This document shows positions 42,208 to 51,700 of a DNA stretch of 64,000 nt, piece after piece. A program made the translations under genes and the position numbers. Under the pieces are notes generated by a model that was not told the origin of the DNA, searched no databases, and was given only the letters and a program-made list of their open reading frames with translations. How positions within the stretch are numbered: position 1 is the stretch's first letter; every line of letters begins with the position of its first letter. The DNA is from Nocardia arthritidis (GTDB lineage Bacteria > Actinomycetota > Actinomycetes > Mycobacteriales > Mycobacteriaceae): contig NZ_CP046172.1 of NCBI RefSeq assembly GCF_011801145.1, forward strand, positions 806,001-870,000. The letters run 5' to 3'.

Positions 42208-42288
42208 ATGGCAGAGAATAGAACTGTCGTCGTAACTCCCGTCGATGCGAACGGTGTTGTCCGCGAAGGGATAACGGTGCATAAATGA
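42208..42288 (+). CDS. 26-residue peptide ORF upstream of the SCO2524-type cluster
   Basis: ATG 42208 lies five bases after AGGAGGT, the best ribosome site in this region. The peptide (MAENRTVVVTPVDANGVVRE then GITVHK) has no hydrophobic or cysteine content. It ends 167 bases before the first cluster gene. It could be a regulatory leader peptide, a small protein of the cluster, or a peptide substrate of the locus. Codon use looks normal for this genome. No homologue is known to me. Confidence 0.5.
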   Translation: MAENRTVVVTPVDANGVVREGITVHK

Positions 42289-42366
42289 AACCGGGCGGTC
42301 TTCTCGTGATGGTCGTCCGTTCAGGGTATCCGGTGATTCGCGAAAGGATGTCTACCGTGATAATTT

Positions 42367-42400
42367 CCCGATGCCTCGAATCGTCGCCGCGAGCATCGGG
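42367..42400. promoter_or_regulatory. hairpin in the leader of the SCO2524-type cluster
   Basis: Arms CCCGATGCCTCG (42367-42378) and CGAGCATCGGG (42390-42400) pair with a one-base bulge around an 11-base loop. The hairpin lies between the 26-residue ORF and the first cluster gene, where it could attenuate transcription or bind a regulator. Confidence 0.45.
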
Positions 42401-42455
42401 TGGCTTCCATCGGCGCGGCACGCCCAATGACGAGCGGTGAAGGGGACAGCGTTCG

Positions 42456-44351
42456 ATGAGAATCCAACCGAGACGGCAGATCCTGGATGTCTGGCGTTCC
42501 CTGCTGCGGGCGTGCTATCGCGACGGCAAGTGGAACTGGGGCGGTCGCGATGGCTCCAACTCCATCAGCGACGCGGAGCAACTGCTCTGCCTGCTCTACC
42601 CGGCCACCGAGGTCAGCAGCTTCAACATAGTCAACCCGGACGATATCCCCGACGACGTGCTCGCGGTGCTCGCGCCGCTCGGGCGCGGCGGCCGGGTGGT
42701 TGTGACGCTGCTCGACATATTCGAGGACTATCTCAACAGGTACACCAGCGTCCCGGACGGACGGCCGATCTTTTCCGGCGGCAGCTATCTTCGCTCCGGC
42801 GACCAGATCCCGGTGACCGACGTGCAACGCGAACTCGACGTCGTCGATTCCTATTCCATGTCGCTGACGCTGTGCCTGGCCGGACTCAAACTGTTGCGCG
42901 GTTTCCGCCGCTGGGTGGTCGGGCAAGAGCTGCGGGATCTGGAAAAACGAATCATCGAGCTGGATGCGCGAACCAGCGCCAGGCTCACCGCCGCCATGAC
43001 CGGTCTGGTCCGCAGCTTCGTGATCAATACCGTTGAGCCGGACTCGGAAACCGGCCGGATCATGCTGACCATGTTCAACCAGACCGGCGCATCGATGGAG
43101 GCGGTCGCGCAGGGTGTGACCAAGCGGCTGGAACGGGTCCGCGGCCGGCTGAGCCGAGACATCACCCTCAGCCGGACGCCCGATGTCGACCTCAGAAGTG
43201 AGGGTTTCCTGTTCGAATGCGGCTGGAGCTGGGGAATCGCCCAGCAGGCTCCCTCGTCGGAGGAGGTCGTCGACGTGCCGATCGCGACCCAGCCGGGTTA
43301 TGCGGTCGGACGGCCCTACGTGTATTTCACCGTGATCGCCCTCGACGGCATCAACGACCTGACCTCCGCCCGCACCCGCGAACTCGACCTGCTCAATGCC
43401 GATCAGCGCCGACTGGCCGACGCGCTACAGCTGCGCGGTGATCTGGCGCAGCGCTATTGGTCATCGATGGCGCGCTACGGCGAGGGCCGGTGGCCGCTGG
43501 AGGATATTCCATGGCGCACCTCCGACGGTGAGGAATCCGACTACTTCAGTCTCTGCGTCTCCGCGGTACTGATCCAGGACCTGATCAACCGGGAAGCCAG
43601 CGACGACGATCTCACAAGGGCCACACCGGTTTTCGACGAGTTGGCCCGGCGCGGCCGGATCATCCGCCGGGTGACCGAGAACGATACCGCGCGCGATCTG
43701 CACATCCCTGGCGTGCGGCTCTCGTTGGTAGGCAGCGAAACTGTCGACGGCGGCCCGCAATTGCGTTGGAACGCCTCGGATTTCGCGCCGGTGCTGTTGA
43801 AACGGACCTTGCAGGCGGCGCGACTGTCGGGCACGCTCACCACCCGCGACCGACTTCTGGAACTTGCCCAGTCGGCGATGGATCACCTGGAACGACGGGC
43901 TTTCCCGGACGGTCCGGCCATGGGACTGTGGGACGATGCGGAACGGGTTTTCACGGTCCGGCGCCCGACCGGTGACGAGGAGCCGCCGCGAACCTCGCGC
44001 GGCAACGGAAACGGCGGGCCCTCATGGTATTTGACCGAGCGCGTCATCGAATGCCTCGTCGTGGCGGATACGAGCTACCGGGAGCCGCCGCTGCGGTCGT
44101 CCACCTCGGCCATGCGGGCGCTGGAGCTGTTGCACGAGGCCGAGCATCTGCTGAACCAGCAGTATCTCGAGCTCAGCGAAAAAGACAATTCACCGAACCG
44201 CACCGCGCTGGAACATGTCGAACAACAATTACAACGTGCCAGGAAACTGCTCGACGAGCGGCCCGGCACCGCACACAGCCTGTGCGCGGAGGCGATGCGT
44301 GAGTTGGATGAGCTGGATTTCGCCGGTCTCGACGCCATGAGGAATGGGTAA
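42456..44351 (+). CDS. SCO2524-family protein
   Basis: The 631-residue soluble protein matches the SCO2524 family of actinobacteria by its start (MRIQPRRQILDVWRSLLRAC, then GRDGSNSISDAEQLLCLLYP). It keeps the family's long helical layout, including DVVDSFSMSLTL-like DVVDSYSMSLTL and LTAAMTGLVRSFVINTVEP. No catalytic motif is recognised. The last 100 residues are coiled-coil-like. It is first of four tightly packed genes (SCO2524, 2523, 2522 and 2521 types); the methyltransferase gene (SCO2525 type) often found with them is absent. Function is unknown; the family call is from memory of the pattern. Confidence 0.75.
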   Translation: MRIQPRRQILDVWRSLLRACYRDGKWNWGGRDGSNSISDAEQLLCLLYPATEVSSFNIVNPDDIPDDVLAVLAPLGRGGRVVVTLLDIFEDYLNRYTSVPDGRPIFSGGSYLRSGDQIPVTDVQRELDVVDSYSMSLTLCLAGLKLLRGFRRWVVGQELRDLEKRIIELDARTSARLTAAMTGLVRSFVINTVEPDSETGRIMLTMFNQTGASMEAVAQGVTKRLERVRGRLSRDITLSRTPDVDLRSEGFLFECGWSWGIAQQAPSSEEVVDVPIATQPGYAVGRPYVYFTVIALDGINDLTSARTRELDLLNADQRRLADALQLRGDLAQRYWSSMARYGEGRWPLEDIPWRTSDGEESDYFSLCVSAVLIQDLINREASDDDLTRATPVFDELARRGRIIRRVTENDTARDLHIPGVRLSLVGSETVDGGPQLRWNASDFAPVLLKRTLQAARLSGTLTTRDRLLELAQSAMDHLERRAFPDGPAMGLWDDAERVFTVRRPTGDEEPPRTSRGNGNGGPSWYLTERVIECLVVADTSYREPPLRSSTSAMRALELLHEAEHLLNQQYLELSEKDNSPNRTALEHVEQQLQRARKLLDERPGTAHSLCAEAMRELDELDFAGLDAMRNG

Positions 44352-44355
44352 CTGA

Positions 44356-45270
44356 ATGCTCGTATTCTCGACATCGGACAAGGGTGGCACCGGCCGTTCG
44401 GTGACCAGTTGCAATATCGCGTACCGGCTGAGCGTCCGGGGCCGCAATGTCGCATATCTGGATTTCGATTTCGGATCTCCCACGGCGGGTGCGCTTTTCG
44501 AGATCACCCGGGTGGATCGCGGCACCTCGAACAGCGACGGGATGCACTCCTATCTGCACGGCGAGAACAGCTCGATCGGTGCGTGCAATGTGCGTGTCGA
44601 GACCAGCCGGGACGAACTGCGCGCGCCCCGGCACCCGTACAAACTCATGCTGTATCCGGGCGATCGCGGCGGCGCCGAATTCAAGACGGTGGACGACGAG
44701 ATGGTCAAGCGGTGCGTGGAACTGCTGGTGACCTGTGAACAGGAATTCGACGTCACCATAGTGGATCTCAGCGCGGGGCGGTCGGTGGCGCTGGAGATCG
44801 TATTGCGGGCGACGGCCCGGTCCCAGCTGCGCGACGCGGTGACCCGCTGGCTGGTTTTCCATCGCTGGACGCGCCAGCACATCGTCGCCGCGAACGGTTT
44901 GGTGCACGGACCGTTCGGGCTGCTGCAGACCGGCGCGGAATGCGGGCACGAGCCGAGTCCGCTGCTCGGTTCGCTGCGCTATGTGCGGACCGCGGTGCCG
45001 TCCATGAGCGAGTCGGCGCCCACCGGTCGCGGCGCGCAGTGGGCCTGGCTGCGAAAGCAGAACGAGGCGCTCAAACAGCTCGCCTCGGCCAATCTGATCG
45101 GACCGACCGTATTGCTCGGCGCGACGCCGATGGAACCGGTACTGCAATGGCGCGAGCAGGTGATCCTGGATACCGATGTCACCAAGAAAATAGCCAATAA
45201 CGAGACGGTGCAAGCCTTCCAGGAATTGGCCGACAAACTTGTCGACCCGGCGATGTGGGAGAGGCTCTGA
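44356..45270 (+). CDS. SCO2523-family variant P-loop protein
   Basis: The 304-residue protein resembles MinD/ParA ATPases, but its P-loop reads SDKGGTGRSVTS. Lys9 of the deviant Walker box is kept, while the usual P-loop lysine is Arg14. VAYLDFDFGSPTAGAL and FDVTIVDLSAG mark the other nucleotide motifs. ATP binding may be weak, altered or regulatory. It starts four bases after the SCO2524-type stop and three bases before the next gene, so all are co-translated. A positioning or switching role for the complex is inferred. Confidence 0.78.
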   Translation: MLVFSTSDKGGTGRSVTSCNIAYRLSVRGRNVAYLDFDFGSPTAGALFEITRVDRGTSNSDGMHSYLHGENSSIGACNVRVETSRDELRAPRHPYKLMLYPGDRGGAEFKTVDDEMVKRCVELLVTCEQEFDVTIVDLSAGRSVALEIVLRATARSQLRDAVTRWLVFHRWTRQHIVAANGLVHGPFGLLQTGAECGHEPSPLLGSLRYVRTAVPSMSESAPTGRGAQWAWLRKQNEALKQLASANLIGPTVLLGATPMEPVLQWREQVILDTDVTKKIANNETVQAFQELADKLVDPAMWERL

Positions 45271-45272
45271 CA

Positions 45273-46319
45273 ATGGAAACCGAGACCGCATACAGTGAGG
45301 TCACCGAACAGGTACGGGCCTCCGGCGTCAAGTTCTCGCATCTGTCCATCGAAACCGGTCATTTCTATATGAAGGATATGACCAACGGCCGGGACCGGAT
45401 TCGCGCCCAATTCCGCAAGGTCGCCCGGCTGGTGAAGCTGTATACCGAGGCGGCGGCCGAGGAGCTGGAGCTGCCCGAGGCGCGGGTGAGCACCTGCTTC
45501 CTGATCGACGATTATTTCGGCCCGAATACCGACCCCACCGAGATCATCGAGAAATTGCTGGACGCGGCCGACGAATGCGATCTGCGCATCGATTACCTCG
45601 TGCGCGAGGCGGGTTGCTGGGAAACCCCGCTGTACCACAACGGCGCGCCGACCGGGCAGCAGATCGAGTTGGCGCGCATGGTCGCGTCCCGATTGGTGGC
45701 CGAGCCGTTGGAGGATACGACCGGGCGACGCCCGCCCGATGTCGAGTCCGGCTGGCTGTGCAACGGCCGCCGATCCTCCGACCACGATTCGATCCAGGCG
45801 ATGCGGGTGCCGGAATACCGGCCGCCGGTCGAATACGGGAGCCGGGAGCATTCCATATTTCTCGACGTGGAAATGTGGAAGAAGGAGATCGGCAAGGGTG
45901 GTGAGGAGCATATCCGCTGGTCCTGCCCTTTTCTCGCCGCGGTATGGCAGCTGTTGCGATTGGGTATGATCCGCTACAAGGGCGAGGAAGTGGTTCAGCC
46001 CTATAAATGGCAGCCGGGCGATATCTGGCCGGAGCAGTGGTGGGAAATGCCTTCGGTGGTGCAGCTGAATCCGCATGCCAAACCGTTCGCGGCGTATCGC
46101 GCGGTATCCATTCTGCCGCAGGAATACCTCAAGATCGAGAACGCGGTCCGGGTGATCCTCGATCACATCGACCTCGACCCGGATGTGGTGGATTTGACGG
46201 TCGAGCGCGGGCGTCGCGAGCGGTTGGTGATTCCGCGAGAGGTCTCCCGCCGACTGTCACACGTAATTCTGGACGATGTGGCGAAATATCGCGTCGATAT
46301 GCTGCCGGACGGAGCATGA
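45273..46319 (+). CDS. SCO2522-family protein
   Basis: ATG 45273 directly follows the previous stop, so the longer ORF start (45255) is rejected. The 348-residue soluble protein has KFSHLSIETGHFYMKDMTNG at the start and STCFLIDDYFGPNTDPTEII, a pattern that recalls a metal- or nucleotide-binding pocket but is not assignable. Trp-rich QPYKWQPGDIWPEQWWEMPS lies near the end. It is third in the cluster; its stop overlaps the next start (ATGA). Known only as a conserved family with SCO2521, SCO2523 and SCO2524. Confidence 0.75.
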   Translation: METETAYSEVTEQVRASGVKFSHLSIETGHFYMKDMTNGRDRIRAQFRKVARLVKLYTEAAAEELELPEARVSTCFLIDDYFGPNTDPTEIIEKLLDAADECDLRIDYLVREAGCWETPLYHNGAPTGQQIELARMVASRLVAEPLEDTTGRRPPDVESGWLCNGRRSSDHDSIQAMRVPEYRPPVEYGSREHSIFLDVEMWKKEIGKGGEEHIRWSCPFLAAVWQLLRLGMIRYKGEEVVQPYKWQPGDIWPEQWWEMPSVVQLNPHAKPFAAYRAVSILPQEYLKIENAVRVILDHIDLDPDVVDLTVERGRRERLVIPREVSRRLSHVILDDVAKYRVDMLPDGA

Positions 46320-47347
46320 CAATGGCCGCTGCCGCGCGCAATGCGGCCGAAACCCCGAAACCGGCCGCGACACCGGTGGCCGCATTCGGCGAGATACACA
46401 CCTGCGTGCTGCCCTCGTCGAATGTGCTCGACAACTCGGCGGTGCTCGAACTGCTCGGCACGGTGAAGCCCGGCGCCGCCATGACATCGCGGGAACGTCC
46501 GGTGCCGCTTGTTATTTCACCGAATCGGGTGGAGGGCATCGACTGTGACCTGACCCAGTCGTCCGGCAAGGTGGTGCACGCCATCGGCACGGTGCTCGCG
46601 CGCGTGGTCGTGGTCGGCGGCCGGGTACTGCAGAGCTCCGCGCAGACTCGCGTCGCACCCGCCGCCGAGCGGACCCGTCAACCGTGGTCGCACTATATGG
46701 GCAGGCCGGGGACCATCGAGGCGGTGACCAAACTCGGCGCCGACGCGGGCGCCCGGCTGACCGACGGCTACCTGCGCACGGACAATCCGGATCGCCCCGA
46801 TCCGGCCGTCGTCAACAGCAGGCTCGATCTGGCCGCCATCGGCTGGCGGCTGCTGAAGCTGATCCGGGTGGACGACCGGCTCGATCAGCAGGTGCGGTTG
46901 CGCGCCGCGACCACCCGGCTGCGCTGGGCCGTCGAGGTCGCGGCCGAACCGGAACAGCGGCCGCGCTTCGGTTTTCGGCTCGACAACGAGACCCTGCGCT
47001 CGGTCCGGCTCATCGTCGCCGAGGAGGATATCGCCGCCGCACAGCGCTTCTGTGAGGATCTGGCCGTCCACGACTGGCTGCTGACCACCATCGGACAGGT
47101 GGCCGACCGATTCGACCCGGCCAACCACGAGGCCGCGACATTGCTCGCTCCTGTACTGGAACAGCTTGTGCCACTGTGGATGCCGGGTGCGCACACGCCG
47201 CCCCGGCTGCGCGAGGCGTGGGCGGATCTGGAATCCGATCCCGGATTCACCCGGCAGTGGACCGCGCGCGTCGGGCAGCTGCGCGACCGGATCGCGACCG
47301 CGACACTGGAGGCGCTGCGCAATTCGCGGATCAGCAACGACTGGTGA
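46316..47347 (+). CDS. SCO2521-family protein
   Basis: ATG 46316 overlaps the previous stop (ATGA), which fixes the start against the much longer ORF. The 343-residue protein is Ala- and Arg-rich with alternating helices (QVRLRAATTRLRWAVEVAAE) and an N-terminal beta part (FGEIHTCVLPSSNVLDNSAV). No motif is recognised. It is the last of the four-gene cluster and faces the convergent membrane-protein gene eight bases away. Confidence 0.72.
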   Translation: MTMAAAARNAAETPKPAATPVAAFGEIHTCVLPSSNVLDNSAVLELLGTVKPGAAMTSRERPVPLVISPNRVEGIDCDLTQSSGKVVHAIGTVLARVVVVGGRVLQSSAQTRVAPAAERTRQPWSHYMGRPGTIEAVTKLGADAGARLTDGYLRTDNPDRPDPAVVNSRLDLAAIGWRLLKLIRVDDRLDQQVRLRAATTRLRWAVEVAAEPEQRPRFGFRLDNETLRSVRLIVAEEDIAAAQRFCEDLAVHDWLLTTIGQVADRFDPANHEAATLLAPVLEQLVPLWMPGAHTPPRLREAWADLESDPGFTRQWTARVGQLRDRIATATLEALRNSRISNDW

Positions 47348-47355
47348 CGGCGGGT

Positions 47356-48219
47356 TCAGAGCCGGAACCAGCGACGCACCAGGAGCGCGAAGAACACCGA
47401 CATAGTCACCGCACCCGCGTACGCCTCGACGCCGAACACCAGCTTCTGGGCGCCCGCCAAGCCCGCGGTGTCGCCGGGACCGAGCGGGTTGAGGTAGTTG
47501 ACCAGGCAGTCGTACACGATTTCGATCGTCGGCGCATCCGACAGCTGGCGCACGACGGCGAAGCAGAGCAGGACCTGCAGCGCGATCCACCCGAGCATGC
47601 GGAACGGTCGATATCCGTAGCCGCATAACAGATCCGGGAATAGACTGCCGATGCGCCGCCAGCGCACCGGCTGCGCGCGGCGGCGGGCCCGCGACAGATT
47701 GAGGCTGCAGCGGTCATCGGCGTCGACGTCCTCGTCCTGCCGGTACAGGCTGGCGGCCCGCCGGAAGGCCAGCGCGGCATGGCCGGGCAACACCCGCATC
47801 ATGGTGTCGCCGATTCGCTCGTATACCTCGGCGAGCTGCCGATTCTGGGTGCGGCTCAGCCGCAGCGGCCCGCGGAATTCGATCTCGGCGGCCAGCAGCG
47901 CGGCGAGCAGGTGCGGGGACACCGTCGGTTGGTCGCCGTCGGTGACCAACGGGGTGTCGGAGTGGCCGCTCGCATAGATGCGCCCGAAGACGAGGCTGTC
48001 GCTCCTGCGCCGGACGCCGGGCGGATCGTATTGCGCCAAAACCGATTCCACGTGCCCGGTGAACGAATCCAATAGTCGCTGCTCGCCGATGCGTCTGCGC
48101 TCGGCCAGCGGGCGGGCCAGGAACTGATCCACCGCGGCCGCGTATGCGGTGGTACGCCGATCCACTCGGGTGGACATCGAGCGCACGAAGGGTGACTCCT
48201 CTTGCTGCTCATCCACCAT
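47356..48219 (-). CDS. membrane protein with degenerate two-helix channel-like C terminus
   Basis: ATG 48219 is used; the longer ORF runs into the divergent promoter region. Residues 1-200 are soluble and helical, with a repeat-like segment (VYERIGDTMMRVLPGHAALA). The C terminus has two membrane helices (MLGWIALQVLLCFAVV and VTMSVFFALLVRRWFRL) around NYLNPLGPGDTAGLAGAQKL. This layout recalls two-TM potassium channels, but the selectivity motif T-V-G-Y-G-D is replaced by N-P-L-G-P-G-D. The gene is divergent from the EACC1-like gene. A pore-forming effector or sensor role is inferred. Confidence 0.68.
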   Translation of the reverse strand: MVDEQQEESPFVRSMSTRVDRRTTAYAAAVDQFLARPLAERRRIGEQRLLDSFTGHVESVLAQYDPPGVRRRSDSLVFGRIYASGHSDTPLVTDGDQPTVSPHLLAALLAAEIEFRGPLRLSRTQNRQLAEVYERIGDTMMRVLPGHAALAFRRAASLYRQDEDVDADDRCSLNLSRARRRAQPVRWRRIGSLFPDLLCGYGYRPFRMLGWIALQVLLCFAVVRQLSDAPTIEIVYDCLVNYLNPLGPGDTAGLAGAQKLVFGVEAYAGAVTMSVFFALLVRRWFRL

Positions 48220-48393
48220 AGAAAGCCCCACCGATCGATCTCGAGCAATTCCAAGATAGCAATGGGGTACGACAACGGCATGGTCTTCGCCGGTAGCGTT
48301 CGGACCGCGCCGTTTTCGCCGAACGTTCCCGCCGACGCTATTAGAGTGGAAATATGGCCCGCGAAATGCGGCGGACGGGGAGGACATCAATCC

Positions 48394-48762
48394 ATGGCCG
48401 AGGTGTTGTTCATCGTCGGCTCGGGCCCGCGAAATCCGGAGCGGCTGGCCGAGCTGACCGACGAACTGGCCGATGATTTGCGGCAAATAGACGGCGTGCG
48501 GGCCAAGCCGGCCACCGCCGACGCCGATCCGGGCACCAAAACCGGTGTCGCACAAGAGATCGGGCAGCTCATCGTTTCGGGTGGCGCGCTGAGCGTCGCA
48601 TCGCTGGCGATCCGCGACGTTGCCCTGCGCTTCCTGGAACGCACCAGGGCGGTGTCGATCACGGTGCGCAAGGGCAAGCGCGAGGTGGTGATCGAGCGGC
48701 CCGCGGACCGGCAGGTCGATCAGATCGTCGAACAGCTGCGGGATCTGTTGGGTGATGACTAG
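48394..48762 (+). CDS. effector-associated constant component EACC1-like protein
   Basis: ATG 48394 follows GGGGAGG. The 122-residue protein has an N-terminal helix-rich half (PERLAELTDELADDLRQIDG), a central GALSVASLAIRDVALRFLER stretch that looks membrane-proximal, and a beta-hairpin tail (SITVRKGKREVVIERPADRQ). This matches the EACC1 family defined in actinobacterial conflict systems, where it accompanies caspase- or trypsin-like effectors. Its gene lies five bases before the caspase-ATPase gene, so the two are a unit. The assignment rests on pattern and context. Confidence 0.72.
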   Translation: MAEVLFIVGSGPRNPERLAELTDELADDLRQIDGVRAKPATADADPGTKTGVAQEIGQLIVSGGALSVASLAIRDVALRFLERTRAVSITVRKGKREVVIERPADRQVDQIVEQLRDLLGDD

Positions 48763-48767
48763 CCCCG

Positions 48768-51700
48768 ATGACTAGTCCACCGGGCCGCCGGATCGCCCTG
48801 TTCGTCGCCAACGATGTCTTCCACTCGCCCGATATCGCCCGGCTGTACGCGCCGGTCTCGGACGCGAGGGAGCTGCGAAACCTATTGCGAGACCCCGAGA
48901 TCGGTGCATTTCAACCGGCCGAGATGTTGGTCAACGAGTCCAAGGCGGAGATCGAGCGCAGCATCGAGCGGATGTTCCGCAGCGCGGGGCCGCAGGATCT
49001 CGTCCTGTTCTACTACTCCGGGCACGGCTTCCGGACCAGCCGCAACCTCTACCTCGCCACCAGCAATACCGATCCGAATCTGCCCAGCAGTTCCGCGGTT
49101 TCGTCCTCGTTCGTCAAGGAGTTGATCCGCGAGTCGGACGCCGCCGCCAAGATCATCCTGCTCGACTGCTGTTACAGCGGAGCGTTTCTCGGCAACGACG
49201 TGATCAAGGCGGCCGGTGGCGTCGATGACGGTGTCGGCGAGCACCTCGTCACCGGTGACGGCATCTGCGTGATGACGGCGTGCACCGGCGTACAGCAGGC
49301 CGAGGACGGGAATCACGGTGGCACAGGGTCTTCGCTGTCGGTGTTCACGGCGGCGATCGTCAACGGCATAACCACCGGGCTGGCCGATACCGGGACCGGG
49401 CGGATCAGCACCCACGATCTGTGGACCTATGTCAGCGATGAGGTGCGGCGCAATACCGATCGCCAAACACCAAGCCTCTACGGCGTTTTGAACGACGAGG
49501 TGTACCTCGCGCGGACCCGGCGCGAGACCGCCGGCGCCGGGGCGGGCGACCGGATCCGGCTCGGCGGCCTGCTCGGGCGGCTGGAGGAGGTGTCGGGCTC
49601 CGGTCTGCGCGCCGAAAGTTGGTGGGGCACCGGGAAATTGGCGGTGCCGATCGGGCGGCAGCGGCGCGCGGACGGCAGCAAAGGCGATATCGTGCGGCTG
49701 GATCTGGCGGGCGCCGACAACAATCTGCTCGTCGTCGGTCGCGCCGGATCCGGGAAAAGCACCATGCTGCGCACTTTGGTCGCCGCGCTGGTGCTCACCC
49801 ATTCCACCGACGACGCGCGGATCTACGTACTGGAATCGAGCAACCGGCTGGGCTCGATGCGGGAGCTGCCGCATATCGCCAGGGTGGTCGGCGACGATGA
49901 GCCGGATCAGGTGAACGAACTGCTCGGCAATATGGTTCAGGAGATCTTCCACCGGAAGCGGCTGTACCGGATGTTCGGGATCGACTCGCCGTCCAGCCTG
50001 CGTGCCGCCCGGCGGACCCTGCCGGAGGGGCCGGTGCCGGACCTGTTCCTGATCATCGACCGCTGGGGCGATTTCGCCGAACCGCATTCGGCGGCGGCCG
50101 ATCTGGTGCGCCAGATCGCCGATCAGGGGCGGGAATACGCGGTGCATGTGGTCGCGACCGCCAGGGATTGGAACGAGGTGCCCGGCTGGTTGGTCGACCT
50201 GCTGCCCGCCCATCTCGAACTGCGCCTGCACCGGCCGAACGAATCCCGGATCGATCCGGAACGGGCGCAGCGACTACCGGATGGTCCGGGGTGGGCGATG
50301 TTCGGCCAGCGGCTTTTTCGCGTCGCGGTGCCCGATATCCGGGAGCCACCGGCGGATTCGGTGCTCGACGACGAAATGACCGACGGCGCGGCCGATCTCG
50401 TCGCCCGGTTGGTCGGCCGAATCTCGGTGGACGCGGCGCCGGGCCCGGCGGCCGACGGTATCGACGCCGATTTCGCCGCGCTGTACGGCATCAACGACGC
50501 GTTCGACGTCGGTAGCTGGTGGCGGGACCGGCCGATGCGCGACCGGCTCCGGATCAAGATCGGCCGGACCGGTGCGCGCGACCCGGTCGAACTCGATCTC
50601 AAACCGGCCGCCGACGGCGGTATGGGCTCGCACGGGCTGGTGGTCGGCGCGATCGGATCGGGCAAATCCGAGCTGCTGCGGACCATCGTTCTCGGCCTGG
50701 CCCTGACACATTCGCCCGCTCAGGTGAACTTCCTGCTGGTCGATTTCCGCGGTGGCGCGACATTCCAGCCCTTCGCCGGGCTGCCGCATATCGCCGGTCA
50801 TGTCCGCGATGTCGAACAGGATCTTTCGCTGCCCGCCCGGCTGCAAGAGGTGTTGGAGGGTGAGATCGAACGCCGCGGCGAGCTGCTGCGCGCCGCCGGG
50901 CATCTGACCACCGTGGACGAATACGAACGGGCCCGTGCGGCGGGCGCGCCGTTCGACCCGCTGCCGACGCTGTTCATCGTCATCGAGGATTTCGTCGAAT
51001 TGCTCTCGGGCACGGGGACATTCGCGGATCTTCTGATCCAGATCGGTCGGATCGGCCGCTCGCTCGGCCTGCATCTGCTGCTCGGCGCCCAACGTCCGGA
51101 CGAATGGCGACTGCGCGGGTTGGACAGTTACCTCTCCTATCGCATCGCGTTGCGCACGTTCTCCGCGGCGGAATCGCGGCTGGTGCTCGGCACCACCGAC
51201 GCCTACCACCTGCCCCGCACGCCCGGATACGGCTATCTCAGGACCGCCGCGGGCACGACGACCCGCTTCCGCGCCGCATACGCGTCGGGGCCGACGGACA
51301 GCGGTGCGGGCCAGGTGGATCGGCCGCTGACGGAATCGGTCGCCGCCGCGCTCAGCGGGTTCGGCCCGCGGGCGCATCGGCTGTGGCAGGCACCGCTCGA
51401 TACCGCGCCGACGCTGGGAATGCTGCTGGCCGAGACGCATTCGCCGCCGCTGCGGGTGCCGGTCGGGGTGGTGGACCGGCCGCGGCTGCATCGCCGCGAC
51501 ACGCTGCTGGTCGATCTCGACGCGGGGCAGGTCGCGGTGGTCGGTGGACCGCGGTCGGGTAAGACCACCGCGCTGCTCACCCTGATCCTGGCCGTCGCCG
51601 CCACTCGGACGCCGGAGCAGGCGCAGTTCTACTGCCTGGATTTCGGCGGCGACGGCTTATCCGCGCTCACCGAGCTGCCGCACGTCGGTTCGATGGCCGG

